A stretch of 22,133 bases of DNA. Source: Phoronis ovalis. Taxonomy: Eukaryota > Phoronida > Phoronidae. The stretch covers positions 1-22,133 of the forward strand of contig JAOXYB010092161.1 of assembly GCA_028565635.1 (NCBI GenBank), given 5' to 3'. Shown here in pieces: positions 18,801-22,133 of this stretch; the first letter of the stretch is position 1; every line of letters starts with the position of its first letter. The notes beneath the pieces were generated by a model, which saw only the letters and a program-made list of their open reading frames with translations, had not been told where the DNA came from and ran no database searches. Made by a program: the position numbers and the translations under genes.

Positions 18801-20675
18801 TACTAATAAATAATAATGTCAAATTGTAATGTACACAACACTATCACTATGGTTTGTTTATCAAATCAGGTGACACTATATATTACACATAAATAGGCAG
18901 ATCTGCACTCTATTACAGGACAGGCCTTTACAGTTTCTTTTTTTAAATTTATAATTCTAACCTTCTCCCAGAATACATGACACTGTGTCATTAATATTAA
19001 GCTTGTATCCAGAATAACAATCACACTCAAATGTACCATCTAAATTGTTACAAACTTGTTCACATGGATTATTCAGGGCACACTCATTTATATCTACAAA
19101 AGTAAAAGCAGGAATCTGTTAAAAGCACAAAACATTTATACATTATGGAATAAAGTATAAAGGATTTTTATTTTACTTACTAGAAATAGACCCTGTGATT
19201 CTTGCAGAATTAGTGTCTGGGCTAGTCGCTAGGGTCAGAATTAGTATCTGGATTAAACACTAGGAACCACCACTGAGAAAGCTTTAACATACAACTATGT
19301 AGTGAGTACAGAATGCATGACATTAACAGTAAAAATTGCTGATCTACCAGACACGGTTACACACCGATAGTGGTGCGCGCCAAGACGAAGTTTCGGTGAG
19401 AAATCCACTTCATTCATTTAATAGTATAGATATGTTAGAAGACTAAATAGACAAGACTGAATGTATCCACAACACTGTCGATATTGACAAAATTATTAGA
19501 AAGAACTATAAGAAGATACCTTCACACTTGTAAGCATCTTGCAAGCGATAGCCTGTGTTACAAGCACATGTATATCCTTGTCCTTTAATTTGATTAATGC
19601 AGACTTGTTCACACAGATTCAATGTGTCATTAAAACACTCATCAATATCTGAAATTCAATGTTATGTCAAATATTTGATAAAGTAAATATATTCAAACAT
19701 GCATTTTGAGATTATTAATTAAAACTGGTCGCACAATAATAAAATTAATCTTAAAGGATTTTATCTACTTTCAAAGAAATATACAATAATGGTGTTTATA
19801 TACACATAAACAACACATACGAAGTCAATTAGCACAAAATATCAAAACATAAATTAAAGTGATCATCAGCCTAGCAGGAATAACTTACCAACACATTTAG
19901 CTTCAATCTTTACATAGCCTGCAGCACAAGGTCCACACTCGTATGCTACTCCACGAGTATTCTCTTCTGCTGGGGTCAAGTCAGTACAGTTTGTACCTGA
20001 AGCCTGACAGGGGGCATCTTCACAGCCATTGATATCAACTGTACAGTTATTACCTGCATTACAAAAAAATGTACCTAAGTTGATGTAATAACTCGATGAA
20101 CATTTGACATATATACTGTAGTAATAGAGGTCCCGTAGCCCGACAGGGCATCTTCACAACCACTGATATCAACTATACAGTACGTTATTGCATGCATTAC
20201 AAAAAAAATGTACCTAACCTGAGGTAATAACTCAATGAACATTTGACATAAATACTGTAGTAATGGAGGTCCTGTAGAGGAGTAAACTTATTATTACGCA
20301 AAGTAAATAAAAAATTCAGTATATTCTGCATGTAGTTCTGATCGTAAAATGTTGTATTTGTTGATCAGAAAAAAATAGTTACTTGTTCAACTCATTTTAT
20401 TAACTGGTGATTTTGATAGTATATATTGTATGCTATCAACAAAACAGTTAAACTGGGCAGAACCTTTTTCCACATTATTTTTCTCACTGATAGTTTTCTT
20501 ACCTTCCCATCCAATTCGACACTGACACTGTACTGTGAATATTGATTGCTCTTGTGTACCTTTTACAGGATTAGCCTGGAAGATGCATGCTCCATCATTT
20601 TCACAACCTCCGCACATTTGTACTTGAACTGTATGCTCCGTTGATGTTCCATTCTTATTGTCTTTGGCCACAAAT
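765..20675 (-). CDS. Partial multi-exon gene: EGF / Sushi (CCP) / SEA modular extracellular protein
   Basis: Twenty-four exons join in frame on the minus strand to give about 1305 residues. Approximate residue ranges are: N-terminal tail plus EGF array 1–574, nine CCP modules 575–1106, cbEGF 1107–1150, Thr/Ser linker 1151–1163, SEA 1164–1277, part of an EGF 1278–1305. Almost every junction is phase 1, the usual class for shuffled EGF and CCP modules, and donors are mostly GTAAG-like. Known roles of these families suggest a cell-surface or matrix protein: cbEGF arrays form calcium-stiffened rods, CCPs are recognition modules, and SEA domains usually sit near the membrane in mucin-like proteins. 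No signal peptide or transmembrane segment is in the window, so surface location is inference. The domain mix resembles cnidarian and other invertebrate mucin-like, SVEP1-like or SNED1-like proteins, but I do not recognise an orthologue and give no symbol. Many N-x-S/T sequons suggest heavy N-glycosylation. Exon borders come from splice consensus and frame, without transcript support. Confidence 0.9.
961..1295. mobile_element. 335-bp non-autonomous inverted-repeat element (MITE-like) with 9-bp target duplication
   Basis: The ends are imperfect inverted repeats over about 45 bp: CCTGGGGGGGCAGTCAATAT at the left, and the complement of the right end begins CCAGGAGGGGCAGCCAGTAT. Both arms share a later TGGG…CATGTTCCAACA. 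The 9-mer AAGTTTAAC is directly repeated at 952–960 and 1296–1304, a clean target-site duplication. The interior has short tandem units (see 1128–1228). It has no coding capacity. A 9-bp duplication is typical of Mutator-like elements; hAT elements give 8 bp. Superfamily is inference. It lies in the intron between exons 23 and 24. Confidence 0.82.
1128..1228. repeat. Short tandem repeats inside the MITE-like element
   Basis: Three to four imperfect copies of a unit of about 37–39 bp are present, each carrying 'CTTCsTTAGrGGTGTrTTTTTT' followed by a C/A-rich stretch (near 1127, 1167, 1206). They make up the central third of the 335-bp element. Confidence 0.65.
1381..1463 (-). other. Possible alternative 3' extension of exon 23 ending at TAA (or intron)
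   Basis: Reading through the proposed donor at 1463 adds 27 codons beginning GTITFESYNSKTTC and ending GTNIL, then TAA at 1381–1383. If retained, the protein would end just after the SEA domain with no anchor, that is, a soluble form. No polyadenylation signal on the minus strand is visible in the next several hundred bases, which argues that this is intron. Confidence 0.35.
1464..1642 (-). CDS. Exon 23: end of SEA domain with FRPG^S cleavage-type site
   Basis: The acceptor TCTTTATAG is clear. The first base completes Arg, giving FRPGSTVVLHDVFFDH: the Gly–Ser step of self-cleaving SEA domains, followed by the beta strand. The reading continues VAVSVKIAIIASGG and ends near VSIAEEEIK. The low boundary given assumes a phase 1 donor AAAG|GTACAA at 1463–1462, which joins in frame to exon 24 (giving EEEIKDDC). 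That donor is not a strong match. Without it the frame runs on 27 codons to TAA at 1381–1383, giving a short C-terminus with one stray Cys. No AATAAA is seen near that stop, so I prefer the spliced form, but both may exist. Confidence 0.82.
1643..2717 (-). other. Large intron between exons 22 and 23; no coding seen
   Basis: An open stretch on the plus strand at 1673–1888 has no recognisable domain. Worn repeat ends of the form CCTGGGGGTACT occur at 2264–2275 and a related CCAGGGGTACTT at 2443–2454; similar words sit near 1357. They suggest old transposon ends but no complete element can be drawn. A strong palindrome lies at 1929–1961. Confidence 0.5.
1929..1961. repeat. Near-perfect 33-bp palindrome
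   Basis: The arms AGTTCCTTTTTCCTTA (1929–1944) and TAAGGAAAAAGGAGCT (1946–1961) are complementary except at one position, around a single T. No role is evident; it may be the remnant of a short inverted-repeat element or a cruciform-forming site. Confidence 0.7.
2718..2776 (-). CDS. Exon 22: middle of SEA domain
   Basis: This is a 59-nt exon, phase 0 to phase 2, with acceptor TTTTTCAG and donor GTAAGTTT. It encodes LTSLYQNLTGFSSVQVTGF and then two bases of an Arg codon. The alternating pattern 'l-x-x-l-y…f-x-x-v-x-v-x-x-f' is what SEA domains show just before the cleavage site. Splicing to exon 23 restores FRPGS. Confidence 0.88.
3065..3339 (-). CDS. Exon 21: calcium-binding EGF, Thr/Ser linker and start of SEA domain
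   Basis: This is a 275-nt exon, phase 1 to phase 0, with acceptor AATTTCAG and donor GTAAGTAT. It starts (D)VDECQKNPC and has CTNTDGGYNC (calcium and hydroxylation consensus) and GNGTYC. A short Thr/Ser/Pro-rich linker, STTTTDTPAVSTG, follows and could carry O-glycans. Next comes EQKVEIQFTFALTYKETY, a typical SEA first strand, then a helix ending LAQEMNDA. This order (cbEGF, mucin-like linker, SEA) is common in mucin-like membrane proteins. Confidence 0.92.
3340..3831 (-). other. Intron between exons 20 and 21; nothing recognised
   Basis: The overlapping plus-strand frames at 3506–3779 have no family features and cross no conserved module. The intron at 4009–4456, between exons 19 and 20, likewise shows only AT-rich sequence. 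Confidence 0.5.
3832..4008 (-). CDS. Exon 20: Sushi/CCP module 9 (diverged type C), last CCP
   Basis: This is a 177-nt phase 1–1 exon with acceptor CATACTAG and donor GTAATTG. It encodes KSCGDPGTPVHGSSNST, then LFGDAIGFSCDDGYEIFNGS, then STCLANGSWSSNSVVCT. It resembles type C (KSCG-P, LYG, GY-IYNGS, ANG-W). No B-type exon lies between exons 19 and 20, so the older A–C pair either predates B or lost it. The junction to exon 21 gives DVDEC. Confidence 0.92.
4457..4633 (-). CDS. Exon 19: Sushi/CCP module 8 (diverged type A)
   Basis: This is a 177-nt phase 1–1 exon with acceptor TTGTTATAG and donor GTAAGTC. It encodes VSCGPPTVPAG, then LYGDSISLTCAEGYVTVNGS, then ITCQANSNWNASALTCT. It is recognisably related to exons 13 and 16 (CG-PPTV, STLY-D-ISLTC, NW/TWNAS-LTCT), and the intron just upstream also resembles theirs for about 40 bases. 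It is probably an older copy of type A. Confidence 0.93.
5576..5752 (-). CDS. Exon 18: Sushi/CCP module 7 (type C, proximal block)
   Basis: This is a 177-nt phase 1–1 exon with acceptor CTTTTCCAG and donor GTAAGTATC. It encodes KSCGNPDFNEHSHLQG, then LYGEIVTYECHNGYHIYNGS, then RTCHANGTWSGEPLSCE. It is the diverged partner of exon 15, with about 20 nucleotide differences by eye. Several are replacements, for example DNGYYV versus HNGYHI. Confidence 0.93.
6340..6620. repeat. Short version of a degenerate intronic repeat (proximal block)
   Basis: This contains the repeat words 'GGAAGTGATCCAGGTCAA', 'CTGTACTTTGACC', 'CCAAATATAAAGCTGATTTG' and 'AAAACTGAAGCAGTTATTG', with a second partial copy at 6540–6615 (CCAAATATGAAGCTGATC…). 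It aligns to both edges of the longer array at 9258–9441 and 11033–11130, so the middle is missing here or was added there. The plus-strand open stretch at 6487–6762 lies in this repeat and is not a gene. Confidence 0.7.
6916..7092 (-). CDS. Exon 17: Sushi/CCP module 6 (type B, proximal block)
   Basis: This is a 177-nt phase 1–1 exon with acceptor TATTATAG and donor GTAAGGAT. Its sequence is the same as exon 14 at every position I compared, so it adds a second identical CCP (IECIVPN… CQANGSWNGTALTC) to the protein. The 3' intron side (CCTATTTAAACTG… up to the donor) is also shared. Confidence 0.93.
7478..7546. repeat. Copy of a neighbouring intron segment inserted into the exon 16–17 intron
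   Basis: About 69 bp beginning TGACGATGATGCAGACTC closely match 6633–6702 and 11130–11205. The homologous intron of the distal block (near 12672–12700) has no such segment: sequence runs from ACCAATA almost directly into AAATGCTATAT. So this is a local templated insertion in one unit. Confidence 0.75.
7745..7921 (-). CDS. Exon 16: Sushi/CCP module 5 (type A, proximal block)
   Basis: This is a 177-nt phase 1–1 exon with acceptor GTTTTTAG and donor GTAAGCTG. It encodes VNCGSPTVSSGTELDGSS, then LYEDTISLTCATGH, IRCQANGTWNASGLTCT. It is close to exon 13; replacements include Asp to Asn before GTW, creating an NGT sequon absent from exon 13, and Val to Ala after LTC. Confidence 0.93.
8458..8634 (-). 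CDS. Exon 15: Sushi/CCP module 4 (type C, distal block)
   Basis: This is a 177-nt phase 1–1 exon with acceptor CTTTTCCAG and donor GTGAGTA. It encodes KSCGNPYLNKHSHIQG, then LYGDIVTYECDNGYYVYNGS, then RTCQVDGTWRGEPLSCE. The CCP hallmarks are complete and there is no internal stop. The exon has no methionine codon and is short, so it is easy to miss, but frame, length and splice sites match exon 18. Identity to exon 18 is roughly 89% by eye. Confidence 0.92.
9440..11030. repeat. Degenerate tandem array in the exon 14–15 intron
   Basis: Repeated words recur at intervals: 'GGAAGTAAT…GGTCAA' near 9652, 9830 and 10150; 'AATATGAAGCTGATC…ATAAAAACTGAAGC' near 9720, 9890, 10215 and 10560; and 'GGCCTTTGTAAATCCAC' types near 9545, 10030, 10400 and 10875. 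The last set gives a spacing of roughly 370–490 bp. No coding is seen; any open frame here (for example 10493–10678 plus, 9273–9569 minus) is made of repeat. Copies are too diverged to set exact borders by eye. Confidence 0.7.
11263..11969. mobile_element. Probable inserted element, about 0.7 kb, ends TAGCCCC…GGGGGCTA
   Basis: The left end reads TAGCCCCAAATA and the right end TTGGGGGCTAAA, a short inverted repeat. The other duplication unit has no equivalent sequence between the repeat (near 6762) and 'AACACACA', so the segment was gained by the distal unit after duplication, or lost from the proximal one. Inside are two imperfect direct copies of about 66 bp (11707–11772 and 11835–11902) and a terminal hairpin (AGCCCCC at 11939–11945 with GGGGGCT at 11961–11967). 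No target duplication or protein is evident. Confidence 0.5.
11707..11902. repeat. Two imperfect direct repeats, period about 128 bp
   Basis: The copies start ACCTTGTATCTGCTAAATAT and ACCTTGTGTATCCAATAAAT and both end in '…TTTTCA-GCAA…GATGGAC'. They lie within the probable inserted element. Confidence 0.6.
12121..12297 (-). CDS. Exon 14: Sushi/CCP module 3 (type B, distal block)
   Basis: This is a 177-nt phase 1–1 exon with acceptor TATTATAG and donor GTAAGGAT. It reads IECIVPNIEANSTITG, then YENTVAYACDSGFEYNSG, then RTCQANGSWNGTALTCQ. Cysteines and Trp fit CCP, and three sequons are visible (NST, NGS, NGT). I find no difference from exon 17 across the full exon, and the flanking intron sequence is nearly identical for several hundred bases. 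Confidence 0.93.
12899..13075 (-). CDS. Exon 13: Sushi/CCP module 2 (type A, distal block)
   Basis: This is a 177-nt phase 1–1 exon with acceptor CTGTTTTAG and donor GTAAGTTG. It encodes VNCGSPTVSSG, then LYEDTISLTCVTGH, IRCQADGTWNAS and LTCT. All four cysteines and the Trp are present. It differs from exon 16 at about 6 of 177 positions by eye. It is the first member of the duplicated A–B–C exon triplet. Confidence 0.93.
13107..13938 (-). other. Intron between exons 12 and 13; nothing recognised
   Basis: AT-rich unique-looking sequence upstream of the duplicated block. The minus-strand open stretch 13299–13499 has no domain pattern. No repeat borders were found by eye. Confidence 0.5.
13939..14118 (-). 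CDS. Exon 12: Sushi/CCP module 1
   Basis: This is a 180-nt phase 1–1 exon with acceptor GTGTTTTAG and donor GTAAGAAG. It shows four CCP cysteines (QSCGQP, YSCKNGY, LTCKSDG, LQCK) and the conserved Trp in GSWTG before the last cysteine. It is the only CCP exon of 180 nt; the other eight are all 177 nt. It does not group with the A/B/C types of the repeated block, so it looks like the founder or an independent module. Confidence 0.92.
14568..14684 (-). CDS. Exon 11: short EGF-like module, last before the CCP array
   Basis: This is a 117-nt phase 1–1 exon with acceptor GTTTTTCAG and donor GTAAGTATC. It reads TATCSLGCSYACKNGTNG, then LECFCQTGYKISS, then NITCV: six cysteines with a compact C1–C3 spacing. 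There is no calcium-binding start. It links the EGF array to the first CCP through VLQSCGQP. Confidence 0.87.
14685..16076 (-). other. Introns flanking exon 10; only a small inverted repeat
   Basis: Two introns (14685–15033 and 15157–16076) hold no further EGF exon in matching phase. A 10-bp perfect inverted repeat, TTATGTGAAA (15739–15748) and TTTCACATAA (15759–15768) around a 10-base loop, is the only structure noticed. The intron at 14119–14567 also shows nothing. Confidence 0.5.
15034..15156 (-). CDS. Exon 10: calcium-binding EGF-like module
   Basis: This is a 123-nt phase 1–1 exon with acceptor TTTCTTAG and donor GTAAGTG. The junction with exon 9 gives NIDECLQSV, so the usual first Asp is Asn. 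The C3–C4 loop CVDTHGGYTC keeps the hydroxylation pattern with Asp. It ends NRTCNT, a sequon overlapping the last cysteine. An opposite-strand reading frame across this exon is a shadow. Confidence 0.9.
16077..16191 (-). CDS. Exon 9: calcium-binding EGF module, start split from exon 8
   Basis: This is a 115-nt exon, phase 0 to phase 1, with acceptor CAATTATAG and donor GTAAGTAT. It begins ECALSLVSC directly after the DID of exon 8, contains CNNIPGSYNC, and ends GDGNNCQ. The six cysteines complete a normal cbEGF only when the phase 0 junction is used, which supports that splice. Confidence 0.9.
16688..16944 (-). CDS. Exon 8: two calcium-binding EGF modules in one exon
   Basis: This 257-nt exon starts in phase 1 and ends in phase 0. 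The first module begins (D)KNECAILE and has CINTAGSYKC; the second begins DIDECEVGQ and has CTNTPGAYTC. Both match the calcium/hydroxylation consensus. The exon stops after DID, so the next module's DIDEC start is split by a phase 0 intron with donor GTAAGTG. Acceptor CTTATTTAG. Two modules share the exon with no intron between them, which suggests intron loss. Confidence 0.9.
17430..17684 (-). CDS. Exon 7: eight-cysteine laminin/MEGF-type EGF plus calcium-binding EGF
   Basis: This 255-nt phase 1–1 exon encodes two modules. The first runs from PCDSIHWGPNC to GWTGDGC and has eight cysteines with an NLCNCG core, like the laminin/MEGF type and unlike the six-cysteine units around it. The second starts DVNECTELNIC, carries CENTQGSYRC (calcium and hydroxylation consensus) and ends GSCV. 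Acceptor TTTCTAG and donor GTATGC. There is no intron between the two modules, unlike most of the array. Confidence 0.9.
18033..18161 (-). CDS. Exon 6: calcium-binding EGF-like module
   Basis: This is a 129-nt phase 1–1 exon with acceptor TTTTTTAG and donor GTAAGT. It opens (D)INECLNANQYC and contains CKNTLGGYTC, a full Cx[DN]x4[FY]xC match, then CDVGYKLH and GSSCL. The calcium-binding residues (Asp, Asn, Glu at the start; Asn in the C3–C4 loop; Tyr) are all present. Confidence 0.9.
18442..18570 (-). CDS. Exon 5: EGF-like module (not clearly calcium-binding)
   Basis: This is a 129-nt phase 1–1 exon with acceptor CACTTTAG and donor GTAAGC. It starts GENLCTVNNLACDNFC and continues AYGCGCQLGYKLG to the sixth cysteine in NQTC. 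The acidic D-x-D/N-E start of a cbEGF is missing, so calcium binding is not predicted. NQT sequons lie before the fourth and sixth cysteines. Confidence 0.88.
18962..19093 (-). CDS. Exon 4: calcium-binding EGF-like module
   Basis: This is a 132-nt phase 1–1 exon with acceptor TTTTGTAG and donor GTTAGA. It reads (D)INECALNNPCEQVC, then CNNLDGTFEC, which matches the Asn beta-hydroxylation and calcium consensus, and ends VSCILGE. Six cysteines are present. It forms a continuous cbEGF pair with exon 3. Confidence 0.9.
19205..19265. repeat. Small direct repeat in the exon 3–4 intron
   Basis: Two imperfect copies of about 31 bp are adjacent: CAGAATTAGTGTCTGGGCTA… and CAGAATTAGTATCTGGATTA…, each ending in CTAGG-type sequence. 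The region to about 19400 is less AT-rich than its surroundings, which may mark an old insertion. Confidence 0.55.
19520..19648 (-). CDS. Exon 3: calcium-binding EGF-like module
   Basis: This 129-nt phase 1–1 exon has acceptor AATTTCAG and donor GTATCTTC, the latter weaker than its neighbours. The module starts (D)IDECFNDT and carries six cysteines, ending YKCE. The DIDEC start and the Asn/Tyr around the third and fourth cysteines fit the cbEGF pattern. The C3–C4 loop (CINQIKGQGYTC) is two residues longer than the usual Cx[DN]x4[FY]xC, so Asn hydroxylation here is doubtful. Confidence 0.9.
19889..20053 (-). CDS. Exon 2: EGF-like module
   Basis: This is a 165-nt phase 1–1 exon with acceptor TAATGCAG and donor GTAAGTTA. 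It begins NNC, completing the EGF of exon 1, then gives six more cysteines (NGC, APC, TNC, YEC, GPC, AKC) in EGF order. The spacing between the third and fourth cysteines is long (about 19 residues). Sequons include NNCT and NCT. The junction to exon 3 restores DIDEC, the calcium-binding start of the next module. The 5' half of this exon and its upstream intron are tandemly duplicated at 20137–20276 as a dead copy. Confidence 0.88.
20001..20136. repeat. Working unit of the 136-bp tandem repeat at exon 2
   Basis: This covers 20001–20053 of exon 2 plus 83 bases of upstream intron ending TAGAGGTCCCGT. Its partner begins at 20137 with AGCCCGACAG against AGCCTGACAG here. Conservation extends across intron and exon alike, so the event was a local DNA duplication. 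Confidence 0.8.
20137..20276 (-). pseudogene. Dead tandem copy of the 5' half of exon 2 and its intron
   Basis: This segment is a direct repeat of 20001–20136 (period about 136 bp). It repeats the first 53 bases of exon 2 together with the acceptor side of the intron. In this copy the acceptor CAG is changed (GCATGCAAT), extra bases appear after ATAAC, and the run of five C in the exon is cut to three, so it is neither spliceable nor in frame. The working copy is the one next to the rest of exon 2. Confidence 0.8.
20503..20675 (-). CDS. Exon 1 of the window: end of an unidentified domain plus most of an EGF-like unit
   Basis: The acceptor TTTTCAG and donor GTAAGA bound 173 nt; the exon starts in phase 2 and ends in phase 1. 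It begins FVAKDNKNGT and a short beta-strand-like stretch (HTVQVQ), which looks like the end of an Ig/cadherin-like or VWD-adjacent domain begun in an exon outside this window. An EGF-like unit follows: MCGGC, then DGAC, then VQCQCRIGWEG. The sixth cysteine is supplied by NNC at the start of exon 2. The Cys-x-Cys…Gly-Trp pattern is clear EGF. In invertebrate mucin-like proteins a similar 'CGGC-N-G-C' unit follows a NIDO/AMOP/VWD region; whether that holds here cannot be seen. The alternative start GTG inside this exon is not a real start, because coding extends upstream. Confidence 0.85.
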
Positions 20676-20751
20676 CTGAAAATTTATTTATAAATTCATG
20701 GGGTCTCCTTATTAAATGTGAGATTGAGAAACAATTAATATTTAACTAGAT

Positions 20752-20860
20752 TATATAAGTATATTATATAATGCCATGTTATATGTATAAATATAAATTA
20801 TATATATATTAGGCCAAAATATCAATTTTAATTTTGGACAGATGTATGATACTATATTAT
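20752..20860. mobile_element. Truncated, opposite-orientation copy of the same inverted-repeat element
   Basis: It has the arm words ATATAATGCCAT, AATATAAATTATATATATAT and AGGCCAAAAT, then GGACAGATGTATGATACT, which is the complement of the loop side of the 21263 copy. The second arm is missing or broken; a weak match resumes near 20985. It shows the element occurs more than once here. Confidence 0.65.
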
Positions 20861-21262
20861 ATCGTACCAACTGTTCACAATGCATGTACACACACACCAG
20901 ACTGTATAACACTCCACCTCTCATCCAAGAGGACCTATCATGCAAAGTGAGTTAATAATGCACTATTGATTGAAATGGTAATGGTATTATATATATACAA
21001 TTTATCTGCATATTTTTTAAAAAATATAGTAATTAAATAAATACACTTCTGTAGATATAACCGGATGCAAACTCAGCAGAATGTCCATCAATGTCCTCAA
21101 GCATAGTCGGAATTGCGACCGACCTACACACTGTGTGTGCATTAACCTTAAAAGCCTTTTATCAACGTTGAACGCTCAGTTATATACAAAAGAACATCCA
21201 AGCAAATACAAACATGCCGACATCCACCCGACCATGGATCTTAAAAATATGTAAAATTTCGT

Positions 21263-21467
21263 TCATATAAGTAAATTATATAATGCCATTCTACCTGGAT
21301 AAATATAAATTATATATATTAGGCCAAAATTTTAACTTCAATTTTGTATATATTTTGATATAATACAGTATTATGCATCTGTCCAAGATTGAAATTAAAA
21401 TGTTGGCGTAATATATATAATTTATATTCATACAGTTAGTATGGCATTGTATAACTTACTTATATGA
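21263..21467. mobile_element. 205-bp AT-rich long-inverted-repeat element (MITE-like)
   Basis: The left arm, starting TCATATAAGTAAATTATATA, and the complement of the right arm, starting TCATATAAGTAAGTTATACA, match for about 83 bp. Shared words are AATGCCAT, AATATAAATTATATATATTA and GCCAA. A loop of about 40 bp lies between. No coding. No clear target duplication is visible. Confidence 0.8.
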
Positions 21468-22133
21468 CCAGTAAAATACAGAAGTTTATTACATTCTATT
21501 GAAGCTTAATGCCTCTAGTGAGATGCATAGCTTATTAGTCATCAACCTATGTTATATTGAATTAAAATAGATCTGCAGGGTGAGTGGAAATAAATCCATT
21601 ATTAAGTTTAAAATTGTACAAATTAGGATTTCCATAAAGCCAGCCCAAAAAGGAACCTCATTTAATGGCACGACCAGTTAAAATCAGTTCAGTATTTTTT
21701 CACTTTTCTTATTTTTTTATAAACCTTGCTTAACAGGTGCAGTGGCTTCAAAAAAGAAAAAATATAATTTTTTAACACTAAAAAAAGAAAAAAAAGCTGA
21801 CTCAGTTTTTAAGGGATCAACTTATCATTTTGGTATGGCCTAGGAAGACATTTCTCAAACTTGTCACAAATAAAATAAACATTTTTAATTTGGACTATTA
21901 TGACATTATTACAATTTCTAAAAAGAGCTTGAGGTTTTAAATTTTTTGTTGCAAAAAAAAGGCACTTTTAAGATTTTTTGTTAAGCCTTAACGTGGCGAG
22001 AACCGTTAACATACTGTAACTTGCAAAAAATATTAATATTTTCTTTTTTTGTGAACTCTGCTTGGCCATATTCTTTGGAATAAATTTACAAAATAAAGTC
22101 TCACTTTTCTCGTCGATTTTTAATGAAAAAACA

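Larger units (their letters stand above)
16192..18961 (-). other. Remaining introns of the EGF array (16192–16687, 16945–17429, 17685–18032, 18162–18441, 18571–18961)
   Basis: These are plain AT-rich introns of about 280–500 bp. The plus-strand open stretches 16673–16873, 17261–17494 and 17729–17932 are antisense shadows of exons 8 and 7 or chance frames. The only repeat seen is an AT dinucleotide-rich patch near 18755–18835. Confidence 0.55.
20676..22133. other. Upstream intronic sequence; no exon supported
   Basis: Exon 1 needs a preceding exon ending in phase 2, and none with a fitting donor is visible here. The region holds two copies of an AT-rich inverted-repeat element (20752–20860 and 21263–21467), a less AT-rich patch at 21033–21260 with open frames on both strands, and A/T homopolymer-rich sequence from about 21690 to 21970. 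The gene's 5' end lies outside the window. Confidence 0.55.

Noticed and set aside
21033-21158. Minus-strand open stretch of about 41 codons with protein-like composition (…SVAIPTMLEDIDGHSAEF…), considered as an upstream exon
   Set aside because: Exon 1 requires a preceding phase 2 exon, and the donors available here give phase 0 or 1. No family was recognised, an overlapping plus-strand frame (21081–21257) is equally open, and transposon copies flank it.
1-22133. CRISPR arrays, rRNA or tRNA genes, bacterial operon features, viral genes
   Set aside because: No regularly spaced direct repeats of the right size, no recognisable RNA gene sequence, and the exon–intron structure is plainly animal nuclear DNA.

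Overview
This window looks like nuclear DNA of an invertebrate animal. It is strongly AT-rich, has no long open reading frames, and carries many short exons with GT–AG introns of about 0.3–3.5 kb. The domains encoded (EGF, calcium-binding EGF, Sushi/CCP and SEA) are combined this way only in Metazoa. The introns carry decayed inverted-repeat elements. I cannot name the species; a marine invertebrate is a guess.

Essentially everything coding belongs to one gene on the minus strand, running from about 20675 down to 765 and open at both ends. I assembled 24 exons by eye, totalling 3915 nt (about 1305 residues). Every junction keeps frame, and nearly all introns are phase 1. From N- to C-terminus the product has: the tail of an unidentified domain followed by an EGF-like unit (exons 1–2), a long EGF/cbEGF array (exons 2–11), nine CCP modules with one exon each (exons 12–20), one cbEGF and a Thr/Ser linker (exon 21), a SEA domain with an FRPGS cleavage-type site (exons 21–23), and the first part of another EGF (exon 24). 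This is the layout of a large, glycosylated extracellular or membrane-tethered adhesion/receptor protein, mucin-like in its SEA part. The signal peptide, any N-terminal domains and any membrane anchor lie outside the window.

Region by region: 1–764 is beyond the last exon seen. 765–3339 holds the EGF/SEA end plus an inserted 335-bp element with a 9-bp target duplication. 3832–14118 holds the CCP array. 14568–20675 holds the EGF array. 20676–22133 is upstream, non-coding as far as I can see, with two copies of an inverted-repeat element.

The most notable structure is a segmental tandem duplication inside the gene. The block at about 5140–7952 (CCP exons 16–18) repeats the block at about 8030–13106 (CCP exons 13–15), and exons 19–20 look like an older, reduced copy. 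The middle exon pair is identical over 177 nt while the outer pairs have diverged, which suggests recent gene conversion. The larger block also holds extra intronic material: a degenerate repeat array and an inserted element. I see no undescribed enzymatic or defence system here; the interest lies in how this modular gene grows by exon-block duplication.
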